Source of the DNA: Prorocentrum cordatum
Lineage: Eukaryota; Sar; Dinophyceae; Prorocentrales; Prorocentraceae
Direction: 5' to 3'
Length of the DNA stretch: 64,000 nucleotides
NCBI GenBank assembly: GCA_963575745.1
Contig: CAUYUJ010018038.1
Span: 47,501 to 111,500, forward strand
The translations under genes and the position numbers were made by a program. The notes beneath the pieces are model-generated. The model worked only from the letters and a program-made list of their open reading frames with translations. It was not told the origin of the DNA and did not search any database. Below, one piece after another: positions 53,289 to 63,619 of this stretch (the stretch's first letter is position 1; each line of letters opens with the position of its first letter).

Positions 53289-53559
53289 CTCCTGAGCAGA
53301 GGGGGCTAGGAGGAGGAGGAGGAGGAGGAGGAGGAGGCCATGTCAATGATCAACGAACAATACACACTCAAACCTATGGGGAGGAGGAATGGGGAAGGGC
53401 AAGGAGGAGGAGGAGAAGGAGGAGGAGGAGGAGGAAGAGGAAGAGGAATAAGGAATGGGGGAGGAGGAAGAGGAGGAGATTGCGATTGCGATTGCGCTGA
53501 ATGCGGTGACCAAGAGCAAGCCTGGGCGCATGGGGACATTCACCCTCTCACGGGGAAGC
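53289..53559. repeat. Direct-repeat unit and GGA tracts between the two LINEs
   Basis: 53312-53336 and 53393-53482 are GGA-rich. 53337-53391 is the partner of 46924-46978. On the minus strand the unit reads CCATAGGTTTGAGTGTGTAT and ends ACATGGCC, so it may be the true 5' start of LINE-1 or of a neighbouring copy. Confidence 0.75.
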
Positions 53560-56500
53560 TCATACCTGACTTTGGAGGGGGCCCTCGGCACAAACGGGAG
53601 AGCGCCTCCCGCCCTTTCGCAGAGGGGGTTTCACACTGGCCAGAAAGCTTTCGCGTTTGATCCACTCCAAACGCGCCACAAACGAGGCAGTACAACACAC
53701 CCTGACAAGTGGCGAGGGTGTGGGAGACATGGACAGACTCAAAGAGAGGGTGGTCGGAGGGAGGGCGCCGCGCCCGGATGTCCGCCACCACCATGGGGGG
53801 GGCGCCTCCGCGCGGGGGTCCTTCTCACCATGAGGGATCCACTCCCCCGCGACCTGCCCAAACTCGGACAATGGGATGCAGGTACGAGGCCAGAACTGCG
53901 ACAGGGCTCCTCTGCGGGAGAAGGAGCGGCTACACCTCGCACACTTGAACAACGTGCGTCGAAGAGAGACATCGTGGCCAGCAGCGATCAACCTCGACCG
54001 TCGCGCCTCCAAACTAGTGATGCCAGCACGCTTCCGAGCCGCGGCGAGGCCAACACGGCTGCCAGCGCCGCGCTCACGCTCACAGGTCAGGAAAACTTCA
54101 CGCTGAATCGCCACTAGACGGCGCAGGATCTTTTCCTGCAGCTCATCAGCAGCTCGGACAGAGGCGACCTCGTCTGGGCCTAACTTGCCCCTTGGGGCCC
54201 CTTCGTTGGCACAAAGGTCGGAAGCACTATTCAAAAGAAACTCGACACGAAAGCAACTGCATGTCCTCAATGTGTGCCTGGGTCGGGTGGGATTTAGTCC
54301 AACGGAGATCAACCTTGCCCGAACGCGCCCCAAGACGTTCCCACATACGACCCCAGATATCAAGCATACTACTCTTACTCCTCTTCACATGCTCGGGTGA
54401 CTTCCGAAAACTCCGAACAACAGGGAGGTAGTCCGAGAACACCAGAATATTCCCTTCAGTAATCGTCAGCAGGACGAGCAACGCATAGAGCTCTGACCGA
54501 GGAGAGCTCTGACAAGTAGTAGGTAAAGTTCCAAAGACTCCACCCGCAAAATCCGAATCATTATGATGTAGCATAACAGCGCTCCACCCACACCTCCTTA
54601 GCTTCCAGTCCTTAGTTTCGGAGCCCCCCGATCCGTCGATCCCCTACACCCCACCAGCCACAGGGCGGGCGCCTTGGAGAGCTCCAAAGGCCCACTGAGC
54701 AGTTTGGGGCATCGGGAGACCTTTCACAACCTGATCAAGCGACATCAGACCGCGGCACCAGAGGGAAGGGAGGGAGGTACTTTCCGCGATAGCCATTGGG
54801 GACAAGCTATCTGTGGCCGTGACATCAGGATTATCCAGCTCACAGCCCGCCGCGCACTGCCAGAATCGGTGCGTCGGCGTCTCGGGCTCCAGCCCGCACC
54901 TGGGACACAAAGGGCTAGCTGCGTAGCCAGCCTCGAACAAACGGGATTCGGCCCAAAATCCCCCCACCAAGGCGTTCCGCAGGATAGCCTGGGATTCGTA
55001 ATCCAGGTTCCGACCAAAGTGTTTCAACATGGCCCGAGGGACGGAAAAAAAAAACAACACCCTCGTGAACCCCCGCTCCCAAATAGTGCTCCGCAGCTTT
55101 GCCCCAAACCACATCAGCACAGGCAGCCTGGAGAGCCCGCCACAGGTAGAACCGAAAGGAGGGAGTCTCAACGTAGAGGGAGGCACCGTACTCATCCTGC
55201 CAGTCACGAGGAGAGGTGGGGACCCACTCAAGGTCAAAAAGGGTGGCGACGGTAGCCATTACAGGTCCCTTGACCCGCCTCCAACGGCAATTCGCGAGAA
55301 TGCTCAAAAACAAACCCACCGCCGCCGCCCAAACATTCTGGACCCGCATGCGGTCCTTAGGTGGCAAATCACACCACAGATCCGCAAAGCTCAGCAGGTG
55401 CCCGCGCCTCAATCGGAAGATGGGGTCCTCCGCACTGCTACAGACCAACGACAAGACCGTGGTGGAACAAGACCCAGGGGTCCACCAACCCGAACACTGG
55501 GCCGCTTGGCCCCTCACAGTTTGCAACTGGCGAGGGGACATCCCTACCAGTTGATGGCTCCAGGTCCCAACCGCCAAAACACCAGGTTTGTACAGCTTGG
55601 AGGCCCTCTTATAGATGCGGGAAAAGAAAGACACCTTACACGCACGACGCCGCGCTTCAAGCCTCCGCCGCTTCACTTCAGGAATCCTCCGCCGTCTTCC
55701 AGCCATGGTACATGACCCCAAATCCCTCGTTTCAGCACGATACCGAATTGAAAGTCCCAAGGCCTGAAGACGATCAGCAAGGCGAGCGCCTACCGCAGGG
55801 GAAGAGCAGACGAGGGCGCGCTTGCTACTGAGCGCCAGGCCCAGCTTGTCGACCTCTTGCGAGAACAACGTCGCAGCAGGCAAGACGTGGGCAAGGAGCT
55901 CCTGCTCCGTGCCAGCCATATGCCGGGCAATATCATCAACATTGGCCCGCGAGACCACTCGAGACATTTCACCATTCACTTGATAATGCGCGGCCTCCAG
56001 GGCCTCGTAAACGTAGATTTTGACCCACGGCATGCTCTGGGAACAACCAGGTAGAACCCCCCTCCCCGCGGACACCATACGGGAGACGCTACCTTCAACC
56101 CCCAACATACGGGGGGCCGTATGGATGAGCATCCCAAGATACAACAAATGGGGTGGGTATTCCATGCGCAGGGCCAATCGGATGAGCAACCGAGGGCTCA
56201 CCGTATCAAAAAACTTCGTAAGATCCCAATGGATCGCAACACCGAGATAGCCCCTTCATGTCTGGCACACTCGTGGTACAACTCCCGAACAAGCGCCGCT
56301 CGGAGAGCCGACGATCCTTTGACCGCCGTGTCCCAGAACGCCGTGTGGTTGGCAGTCCACGCATCGAGATCCCCCCCCCCCCCGAAATTTGGTGTAGAGA
56401 CGGTACAGGGTGGGGCGCTTACAGACGGGGCGCTCGTCAATCTGAGACTTCGGCAACAACGCAATCAAGCCGAGCAAGATTTGAGCTGGCCAAGCCATAC

Positions 56501-58287
56501 CCCGCTCGCACAGGGAGTAGAGAGAGGCCAGGGCGTGAAGGGCCTCGGCAGGGAGCTCAGCCACCGCCCGAGGTCCCCACCCATCAACGCCGACAGCCGT
56601 CGTCGCCGAGAAAAAATTGCACGCTTGAATGCATGGGGCGGCAATGGGGGGAAGGTCATCAACATGCTCAATAGCCACCGCACGGAGGTCAGACATGGCA
56701 TCACCCAGCCTCAATATCTCATCCTCCGACACGGACCAAAATCCGCCCCACAAGCGGGCCCGATATTCCATCATTTCTTCAGGTAACTGCTTGACACCGT
56801 CAGGGGGGGTAAAATATTCAACCACACTCCGATTGTCACGCTTCAACCACGAGTGCACCCCCTTGGCGCCATGTGGGATGGCGCGCAGCAGCCAGGCCTT
56901 AAGGCCTTTCGAAGACTCCGCCTTAGCTGCCGCCCAAGCACGCTTCAAAACCTCGGAAGCGAGGTCAACAAGGCGATCCACCATATCAGGACCCCCCAGC
57001 GCAGCAACGGTGACCTGATCGGTCCACCAGGGGGAAGGCTGAGCTGGCGGCAGCACCTCGGAAAACTCCCCGACGCGGCTGACCATGTCCATGATCAGCC
57101 CGTAAACGCGGCTCCCGGTGGATTGCCGCCGCAACAACGCGCGAAGCTCAAATAGCTTGGCAGAGAACCGAGACCAAAACGCCAACGTCGGACAACGAAA
57201 AGATGTGCCCATGCCACCTTTATGCGTGATCGTCGATGTAACCAATTTCAATGCATCCCCTCTCCCCATGTACGCATGCTCCTCCTCCGCACCGATGGCG
57301 GCACAAGCACGCGAAAGAAACATACGCTCGGCAGCACGCGACCAGAGGGAATACTGCACAGATATCTGATCATCGAGATGCTCGACTGCATGCGGGATGA
57401 GATGGGCCAACTGCACAGGGCACATACACAGCGGCACACGATCAGAGCAAATCTCATGATGAAGGTGACGCCGCCACGGTAAGTCAGGTCCGTGATAAAC
57501 GGGAAAAACTCGAGGGCGCACTCGCCGACAGAGACGCTGAACCAACACTCGGCGAGCCAACTGGGCACGAAGTGCACGATGTGTTTTGAAGGGGGACGGT
57601 TCGAACACTCCAACCTGGACGAACGGGGCCAAATCCTCCGAGACCAACGCATAATCGATCATCGTCCCTGACCCTTGTGAACACGCGAAGTCGACTCCCA
57701 TCGGGGCCAACACCCGAGCGTGAAAAGACTGCGGATATCCCGAGAGCCACATAGTTTCGACCTCAACATTGAAGTCCCCGGCCAACATCCAGGGAATCCC
57801 GAGAGCACGAACGAACTCGGCGATACCACGCATTTGGGACAGGTTCCCCCCCGCGACACCCAGGCACGAGACAAAGTAGCACACTCCGACCGCAATGGTC
57901 GCTTTCTGGGTCTTGAATTCGAGAAACATCCAACCTGGGCCCGACCCAATGTCGGAAACAACACCCGCATGGGCAAGAACGTTTAAAATACAGGCTCTTA
58001 CTGACGACGATCCCGACCCCGCCGTGAGTCCCCCCTCCGTTAGTAGGCACACCTGCCTGCAGATGGGGCCTCCAGCCCACGGCTGCAATCTCTCGCTTCG
58101 CGGCAGGCAAAGCAGGCTGCTGCAATCGGTGCTCACAGAAGAGGAAAGCATCCACCTCAGGACATATAGCAGACGCAAAGTCCTTCGCAACCTTGGACCA
58201 GCTCGTGGCATTACAAAACACCATATTCAGGCCACCGCCTGCAGCAAGCGAATCCTTGGATCGGGGCGGACGGGATCGATGAGGCAA
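53560..58287 (-). pseudogene. LINE-2 ORF2: endonuclease, RT, zinc knuckle, RNase H
   Basis: Domains in minus-strand order. Endonuclease: NMVFCNATSW, FCEHRL (Glu), LAGDFNVE, TMIDYALV. RT: GVDGWGPRAVAELPAEALHA, LIALLPKSQIDERPV, IHWDLTKFFDTVS (Asp), GVLPGCSQSMPW and NVDDIARH (catalytic). Zinc knuckle: CPRCGLEPETPTHRFWQC. RNase H: GIDGSGG after an in-frame stop, SSPRSELYALL (Glu), FSDYLPV (Asp), LLNSASDLCANEGA (Asp). Then CARCSRSFSRRGALSQFW. Pieces lie in different frames. Two shifts fall on homopolymers (C13 at 56371-56383; A10 near 55045), others near 57965 and 56250, and a TAG lies near 54640. Unlike LINE-1 it carries RNase H, so it is a different lineage (I/R1-like by domain order). Confidence 0.87.
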
Positions 58288-59570
58288 ACCAGCGCTATAG
58301 AGACGCCGCCCCTTCCACAGGCATTGCGACGGCTTGCTTGAGCAGCTCGGTGAACTGGTTGTGGATCTGCCCCATTCGTGGTCCGCAGGCGCTTGGAGGT
58401 ACGAGCTCGAACACGATCACGGATGAGGCTCTCCATGCGCTCCTGCTCCTCAGGGGTGGGCACCTGCTCCTGGCCACGCTTGCGCAGTCTCCGCAACTCT
58501 TCATCGCCAGCTCCGACTGCATCGCCAAAGCTGGCGTCGCTGCCAGCATCACTAGCAGCATCGCCATCAGCACGTTGAATGGTGGCCCGCATGGCCACGA
58601 ACGCCTCCCAGAGGCCCTTCGGCAACCGCTGCTGGCTGGCCCACTCGTTCTGCTCGGCTGCCGAAGATCCACCTGCATGGGCTCCTGCACTGGAGCGCCC
58701 ACGCCTTCCTCGCCGCCACCAGGCACACCAGCAGGAGCGGCGCCGCCACCGCCAGCACCACCAGCGGCCGCGCCGCCACGTGCCGCGCCGCCACGCGCCG
58801 CGCCGCGCCAGGGCGCGCCCGCCCGCGGCGCTGCAGGGGGCCCAGCGGGGGGGCGCAGCCCGCTGGGCCTGGCGCGCCGCCTCAGCGCGCGCCTCAGCAG
58901 CCTTCGCCGCCTCCCAGGCCTCGGGGTCGAAGGCCTGCAGCTCGGCGTCGGCATCACGGCGGGCCTTCTGAGCAGCATCATGCTCCTCCTCCGCAGCGTG
59001 CAAGGCGTTCGTCGCCTCGTCGAGTTGCTCCCGTACACGTTGAGCATTGCTTCTCTTCTGTTCCACTTCCTGGCACGCGAGTCGAACCTGCCGAGCAGCG
59101 TCCTCGACCACTCGGGCCAAGCGGGTCCGCTCGGTGTTCGCCGCGGTGTCGAGCTGGGCAGGCGTGAGGACCGCCGCAGGAGGCGCAGGCTCCTCCGCCA
59201 AGTCGCCCAGGGACTCGCGGAGGTCAGGCCGCGCCGCCAGGAGAGTGGCGGCGGCGACGCGCAGCTGCGCATCGGGCTGCCCAGCACCAGCAGCGCACGC
59301 TGGGGCGCCTTCATGGCCTCCACCAACGTTGGACTCGAGGTAGTAGCCGCCGCACTTGGAGCACACCTCGTGACCGCGGCTCGCCCACTCCCAGTGACTG
59401 CAGGAAGCACACACGTTGTATCTCCGCTGGCGCAGACGGCGCCGCGGAGCTCGCTTGTCGTCCCGTGAACCCTCAGGCTGAAACACCCAGCTCCCTGGCT
59501 GGCCGCGATAGCTGCCAGTCCGCAGACCAGCGCCCCCGCGACGCCATGGGGGCTCAGGCGCCATGGCCAC
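58227..59570 (-). pseudogene. LINE-2 ORF1: zinc-finger and coiled-coil protein
   Basis: From the ATG at 59570. Residues about 50-76 have CASCSHWEWASRGHEVCSKC, two CxxC pairs of a treble-clef-like finger. About 110-230 is a long coiled coil (VEQKRSNAQRVREQLDEATN). Then the frame turns to Trp/Arg-rich nonsense while another minus frame reads GAAAGGAGGGGAAPAGVPGG and PMQVD, and sense returns with QRLPKGLWEAFVAMRATIQR and VPTPEEQERMESLIRDRVRA. The C-terminus is also better in the other frame (MGQIHNQFTELLKQAVAM). So at least two frame changes, or small introns, break it. It overlaps the start of ORF2 by about 60 bp. By position it is the RNA-binding chaperone ORF1 of the LINE. Confidence 0.7.
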
Positions 59571-59698
59571 GGGCGACTCCGATATGTAGGAATGATGCCA
59601 ACAGGGAGCCTTCGTTTCGCCTCGAAGAAAGCAGGCTACGGAAGCCCCAAAGCTAATCGCTGGTTCTCAGGCGTCCATAGCCCTTCACAACGTTTAGC
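59571..59698 (-). other. 5' UTR of LINE-2
   Basis: The 128 bp between the spliced-leader relic and the ORF1 ATG. Minus-strand start GCTAAACGTTGTGAAGG. No feature. Confidence 0.6.
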
Positions 59699-59719
59699 CT
59701 TGAGCCAAAATGGCTACGG
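59699..59719 (-). other. Dinoflagellate spliced-leader relic
   Basis: The minus strand reads CCGTAGCCATTTT followed by GGCTCAAG, a 21 of 21 match to the conserved dinoflagellate spliced leader (without its variable first base). It is oriented towards LINE-2 ORF1. On its other side is a (TCC)n tract. A spliced leader in genomic DNA at a transcript 5' end marks a reverse-transcribed, trans-spliced mRNA, unless it is a leader-gene fragment; no donor GT follows it (next bases GCTAAACG), which favours the relic. Confidence 0.92.
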
Positions 59720-60400
59720 GGAGGAAGAGGAGGAGGAGGAGGAGGGAGGAAGGAAGGAAGGAGGGAAAAGTAGGAGGAGAGAGGAAGTAGGAGGAGAGGA
59801 GGAGGAGGAGGAGCAGGAGGAGGAGGAGTAAGAGGAATGGGGAAGGGCAGGGCAATGAACGCGCTGTAGGTGAGGGTCCGAGTTGTCGGGTCCCGAGGGG
59901 GGGTCCGTTCGAGCGGTGACCCCATCCGACAGCACGCACCCATAGCCCCCGCCAGGATTCCGACCCAGGAACTCTAAGGTATAGGTATGGGTGTTAGTTG
60001 TCAGCTCGTGAATTTCAATGGCGCGGGCCACGCTGCAGGGTCTCGGGGCCGCCTGGCGAGGACCAGCGCTGAGCCGGCGCGGCTACGGGCAGGACTCGAG
60101 GAACCAAAAACAGCATGAGCATAATTGTGGATCTCCGCGCGGAGCTCCAAATAAAAAAAGATGTAGCACTCGAGGAACACGCGATGGTTCTGGAGAAAAA
60201 TTGCGGGCGGCGATGTCTCGATCAATAAGTACGTCAAGAATTCCGCGGGATGATGTCACGACGGCGCGTCGAGCCTGGTGCCACGACGAAAATTATGTGA
60301 CAAAAGTGCCCGAGTGAAGCACGACAAGGCAATGCTAGAAGACGAAACCAAATCCGTCGACACCAGAGGCGTGTGCGGACGACTTTGGTAATGATCATAT
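59720..60400. repeat. GGA tract and unassigned flank
   Basis: 59720-59832 is GGAAG/GGAGG repeat. 60141-60156 is the palindrome-like CTCCGCGCGGAG with AATAAAAAAAG behind it, reminiscent of a short GGTCCGCGCGG foldback remnant. No gene. Confidence 0.6.
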
Positions 60401-60573
60401 CCCTACTCAACAAATCCGCCGACCTTAGAGTCGTGCGGGACATCTGTGTGTATGTGGATTTACTCCTTACCTTGCCTTGGCCTTCTCGCTACTCGACAAA
60501 TCCGACGACCCCAGAGGCGTGTGGGACATCTTTCTGCGCATTCACTCCTTACCCTGCCTCGGCCTTCTGCTTC
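60401..60573. repeat. 86-bp tandem duplication
   Basis: CAACAAATCCGCCGACCTTA (60410) and CGACAAATCCGACGACCCCA (60496) start two units that both end CTCCTTACC(T/C)TGCCT(T/C)GGCC. A partial third unit (AAATCCGTCGACACCAGAGG) lies at 60350. Confidence 0.8.
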
Positions 60574-62094
60574 GGCATTCCTCGCTCTGGCAACCCCTCT
60601 TTCAAGATCTTCCTCTGCAACCTCTCCCTCAATACTGCTACCCCTCTGTTCTCGGAGCCCCCGACCCCAAGATTTCTCGCCCCAAAACGACCTACGCTCC
60701 TCTCCACCCTCACCACCTGGCCCCGGCACCCCCACCCACGGAGCGTCTGTTCTTGGAAGAGGAGGCGTGCTGTCCTCACTCTCCGCCCGCGCCAGCCGCC
60801 CCTGGCGGCTTCTGGCGGGCACTCGGAGCGGAGCGCCTCCCTCCCAGGGGAGGGCTGGCCGCCCGGCCCGCGCGAGCGGGGGAGGCGCCCCACGCGCTCG
60901 GTCCCCCAGGCGCGCCTGGGGCTCTGCACAGGCTCCCCGTGATGCCGTCTGCGATTGCCCCGGCGCTCTCACGGGCGGCCCGGCCCGCCGATCGGGTCCC
61001 CCACGGCGGCGTGTCGTCGGTGCTGCCTTTGCCCTCCCCGGGTCGACGAGAAGACGTCCTCGACGGGCGGGCCGCCGGTGAGAACGCCGAGGCAGGGCCG
61101 ATGACGGCCCCGGACTTCTCGGGGCCGCTCCACGGCGCGCCAGCCCGCAGGTCGGCCACGTTCTGGTATCATCCCCAGGCGTGGTGGCGACAACACCCAG
61201 CGGGGAGTCTCGGGCCAATTGGTGTCATCACCCGGCTTGGGGCCCCGCGTGGCTTTTCGCGGATGCTCCGAACGCTGGTGGGTCCAGGAGTCACAAATCC
61301 TGACAGCGGCCCCGTGTTCCAAGACCCAGCGGTGACTTTGGGGGGATTCCCGGTCACCACCTGATATTTCACCACCTGGTTTGGGGGCTCCCGAAAAGTT
61401 TGCTCTCTAGCGTCCGACGCGGTACCAATTTTCGCATTCATCTGCCGGAGGCAAGGCCCACCAGGAGCAGAAAAGTGGCGTATGGCTTCTTGACTGGAAA
61501 TGTTTCTGCGGGTCACAGCTGCAGCGCGCACGTCCACCGGAAGAGAGCCGCGGGGCTTCGACCGGTCTGGCGTGCGCCACATCGGAGGTTGCCGTGTGTA
61601 CTTCGATCCAGATGAGCCTGGAGGCGATCCTCCTCCGAGTGGCTCCAACGAGCTGGCTCTTCTCGAGTCGCATCGAAGCATCCAAGAGTGTGACACGAGC
61701 GGTTCGCGAGGCAGTGCGATCGCACGATGGCGATACGATGTGATGACGGAGGGGAATGTAATATGGCGTCGGCTGGGTTGCTCGCTCTGGCTGATGAGGC
61801 GCATCGGTTCCTTGCTGACGGCCTTGCTGGGCTGGCGCGAACGTCACTTTTATGGTCAGCGGACGCGAACAGAGTCCGAGTCGGACGGGCGCGAGCGGGC
61901 TGCGCCGACGCGACCTGGGCCCCATGCAGGGGAGAGGCGAAGCGAAGGAGGAAGCAGCCGCAAAGGCCGGGGGGGCAGGAACGAGCGCCGTGCCCAGCTC
62001 CAAGCAGAAGCGGGCCGGCGGCGGTGCAACCAGAAATCCGAAGTCGTGTTTCTGTTGGTGTAGCAACGCGGACCCCGCAGGACTGGACCCCATC
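60574..62094. other. Intergenic, no recognised feature
   Basis: Several long frames on both strands (up to 295 codons at 60477-61364, plus) have no domain I recognise and Arg/Pro/Ala-rich composition. 61200-61390 repeats TGGTGTCATCACCC/CGGTCACCACC words weakly. Nothing annotated. Confidence 0.35.
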
Positions 62095-62340
62095 CCTAAA
62101 AGAAGAAGAAGAAGAAGAAGAAGAAGAAGAAGAAGAAACACCAAAAACGTGGGGCCCAGCGCAGATCCAAGAAATGCGCTCGGAGCTCCAAAAAATGATA
62201 CTCCTGCAGCTCTTTCTTCTCTGATTCCCGAGGGCGCGCTCCTCTGACGGCCCCACAGGGCCCAGCAAACTCCCCCAGAGGCCGCAAGCTTGCAAAGACC
62301 GCCCGCCGTGACCTTCTTGCACGACGAGAGGGGGACAGGA
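62095..62340. repeat. (AGA)n tract with half foldback and ATGACGTC-family fragment
   Basis: 62099-62138 is (AGA)n. 62150-62210 (GGGGCCCAGCGCAGATCCAAG, AATGCGCTCGGAGCTCC) is the right half of a GGTCCGCGCGG element with no left half. 62240-62330 (ACGGCCCCACAGGGCCCAGC, CCCCAGAGGCCGCAAG) resembles part of the ATGACGTC foldbacks. Confidence 0.6.
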
Positions 62341-62344
62341 GAGC

Positions 62345-62560
62345 CCAGAATCGAATCGATAAGTCGGATCGGCGATCGAAATGAATCGGATCGGCGGAAC
62401 TCGGCAGCCGAGTCGGGAAAGTCGAATCGGCGGAAATCGGAAGGCTAGTAGGCCTCCGTTGAGAGATCGGAGCCCAGATTGGAATCCAAAGTCGAATCGA
62501 ATCGGAATCGGGAACCATCGAAATCGAATCGAATCGAATCGAATCGAAGGAGTCGAAACG
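62345..62560. repeat. GAATCG-rich imperfect repeat
   Basis: GAATCGAATCG, GGATCGGCGGAA and TCGAATCGGCGGAAATCGG words repeat, ending in five GAATC units near 62523-62548. Another member of the GTCGA/AATCG word class seen across the window. Confidence 0.75.
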
Positions 62561-62820
62561 AGCACTGGGGAGGCGGGGCCCAGGTCAAAAAAAACGGCCC
62601 CTGGACTTCTCCAGGGGTGCGCTCTCTGCCCAGAGAGAGCTGCGAGGCGGGTCCCAGCCATGGCGGCGGGAAGCCCCCCCGCGAGGCCCAGGAAGGGCCA
62701 AGAGCACACAAGACCTCGATGCTGGAACCTGGAGGAAGTGGCTGGCTTTTCCTACATCCATACCCAAATCAAGCAATCCTCGCGGCCATGCCTGCTCGTG
62801 CTGTCGTCGGAATAACACGT
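62561..62820. other. Intergenic, no recognised feature
   Basis: Short frames only. Confidence 0.4.
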
Positions 62821-62899
62821 GTCTATATATAGATATATATATATATATATACATATATATACATACATACATACATACATACATACATACATACATACA

Positions 62900-62935
<36 letters not shown>

Positions 62936-62938
62936 TAT
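62821..62938. repeat. (TA)n and (CATA)n microsatellite
   Basis: TATATAGATATATATATATA, then about 17 CATA units, then TATATATATATG. Confidence 0.97.
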
Positions 62939-62968
62939 GAATACGAATATGAGTGGTTGGTTGCTTGG

Positions 62969-63173
62969 TCGGCGGCGCGCCCAGGGGGAAGATGACAGAG
63001 GGGGCAGGCCTTCTCAGAGGGCGGCGGGGCTTCTCACAAGCCCTCTGGCCTCCTGCGCAGCGCCCTGCGTCTTCGGAGAAGGCTCAGAGGGCTTCCCAGA
63101 AGGCGCGAGGCCTTCCGAGCCCTCTGAGAAGGCCCGCCCCTGTGTCGCCTTCCCCGCTGAGCGCCTCCGCCGA
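62969..63173. mobile_element. Foldback element, GGCGCGCC/AGAAGG family
   Basis: CGGCGGCGCGCCCAGGGGGA, GGCAGGCCTTCTCAGAGGGC and GGGGCTTCTCACAAGCC on the left are mirrored by GGCTCAGAGGGCTTCCCAGAAG, GCCCTCTGAGAAGGCCCGCC and GAGCGCCTCCGCCG on the right, giving about 75-bp arms. Confidence 0.85.
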
Positions 63174-63280
63174 TCCCTCCTTCCTCCCTCCTCCGCCCTC
63201 GAGGAGACTCGTCGAAGGATTTCGGCGAAAAGACCTCCCACTTCCCCTGGGGCTCGCCGCCAAAGTGGAGGACACAGAGG
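63174..63280. other. Short spacer between two foldback elements
   Basis: 107 bp, open in several frames, unassigned. If both neighbours are introners this would be a tiny exon. Confidence 0.3.
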
Positions 63281-63468
63281 CCTCCCAGATGGGGTCCGAG
63301 TAGATGGGGTCGGAGGATCGCGCCGCATCGGCGACGTCGGCAATGCATCGGCGCCGTCGGCGTGGAGACAATCGGACTCCACATCGCGCCACATCGCGCC
63401 ACATCGCCGATGCATCGGCGATGTGGCGCGATCCTCCGACCCCATCTACTCGGACCCCATTTGGGAGG
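63281..63468. mobile_element. Foldback element, GGGGTCCGAGTAGATGGGG family (intron 2 family)
   Basis: CCTCCCAGATGGGGTCCGAG + TAGATGGGGTCGGAGGATCG at the left matches, base for base but one or two, the reverse complement of the right end (CGATCCTCCGACCCCATCTA + CTCGGACCCCATTTGGGAGG). The core has CATCGGCGATGTGGCGCG repeats. Same family as intron 2 at 21040-21300. Confidence 0.92.
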
Positions 63469-63508
63469 CGTAGAGGTAGGGCGACGAAATGTATCCAAAT
63501 CCGCTGCC

Positions 63509-63619
63509 TCCTGGCCAGGCCCATCCTGAGCCCAGCAGCGGCGTATACGCCACGCCCTCCTGGCTCGCCAAGAGGGCATATACACAGCTCATGGGTTCAG
63601 GGTGGGCCTGGCCAGGGAG
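63509..63619. repeat. 111-bp hairpin
   Basis: Arms CCTGGCCAGGCCCATCCTGA + GCCCA and TGGG + TTCAGGGTGGGCCTGGCCAGG, with an inner pair GTATACGCCACGCCCTC / GAGGGCATATAC. Not a copy of the named families. Confidence 0.85.

Larger units (their letters stand above)
46979..53391 (-). mobile_element. LINE-1 copy (non-LTR retrotransposon)
   Basis: Extends from the direct repeat near 53391 through the 1982-codon ORF to a GGA/TCC tract at 46979-47045. LINE-2 lies head-to-tail just upstream. Each LINE is followed on the minus strand by a (TCC)n tract, which may be its 3' tail. Exact ends and target duplication are not proven. Confidence 0.7.
53393..59719 (-). mobile_element. LINE-2 copy with spliced-leader 5' end
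   Basis: Spans a 21-nt spliced leader (59719-59699), a ~130-bp 5' UTR, ORF1, an overlapping ORF2 and a (TCC)n tail. The leader at the 5' end implies the copied template was trans-spliced mRNA. Confidence 0.75.

Noticed and set aside
53337-53391. A second spliced-leader relic at the LINE-1 5' side
   Set aside because: The minus strand reads CCATAGGTTTGAGTG, which shares only the first few bases and a GAG with the leader; the match is not significant.
46924-53391. The ~55-bp direct repeats as LTRs of a retrotransposon
   Set aside because: The enclosed ORF is a LINE (endonuclease plus YADD RT without integrase), and 55 bp is too short for LTRs.
60477-61364. 295-codon plus-strand ORF as a gene
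   Set aside because: Composition is Pro/Arg/Ala-rich in GC-rich DNA, other frames are equally open and no domain is visible.
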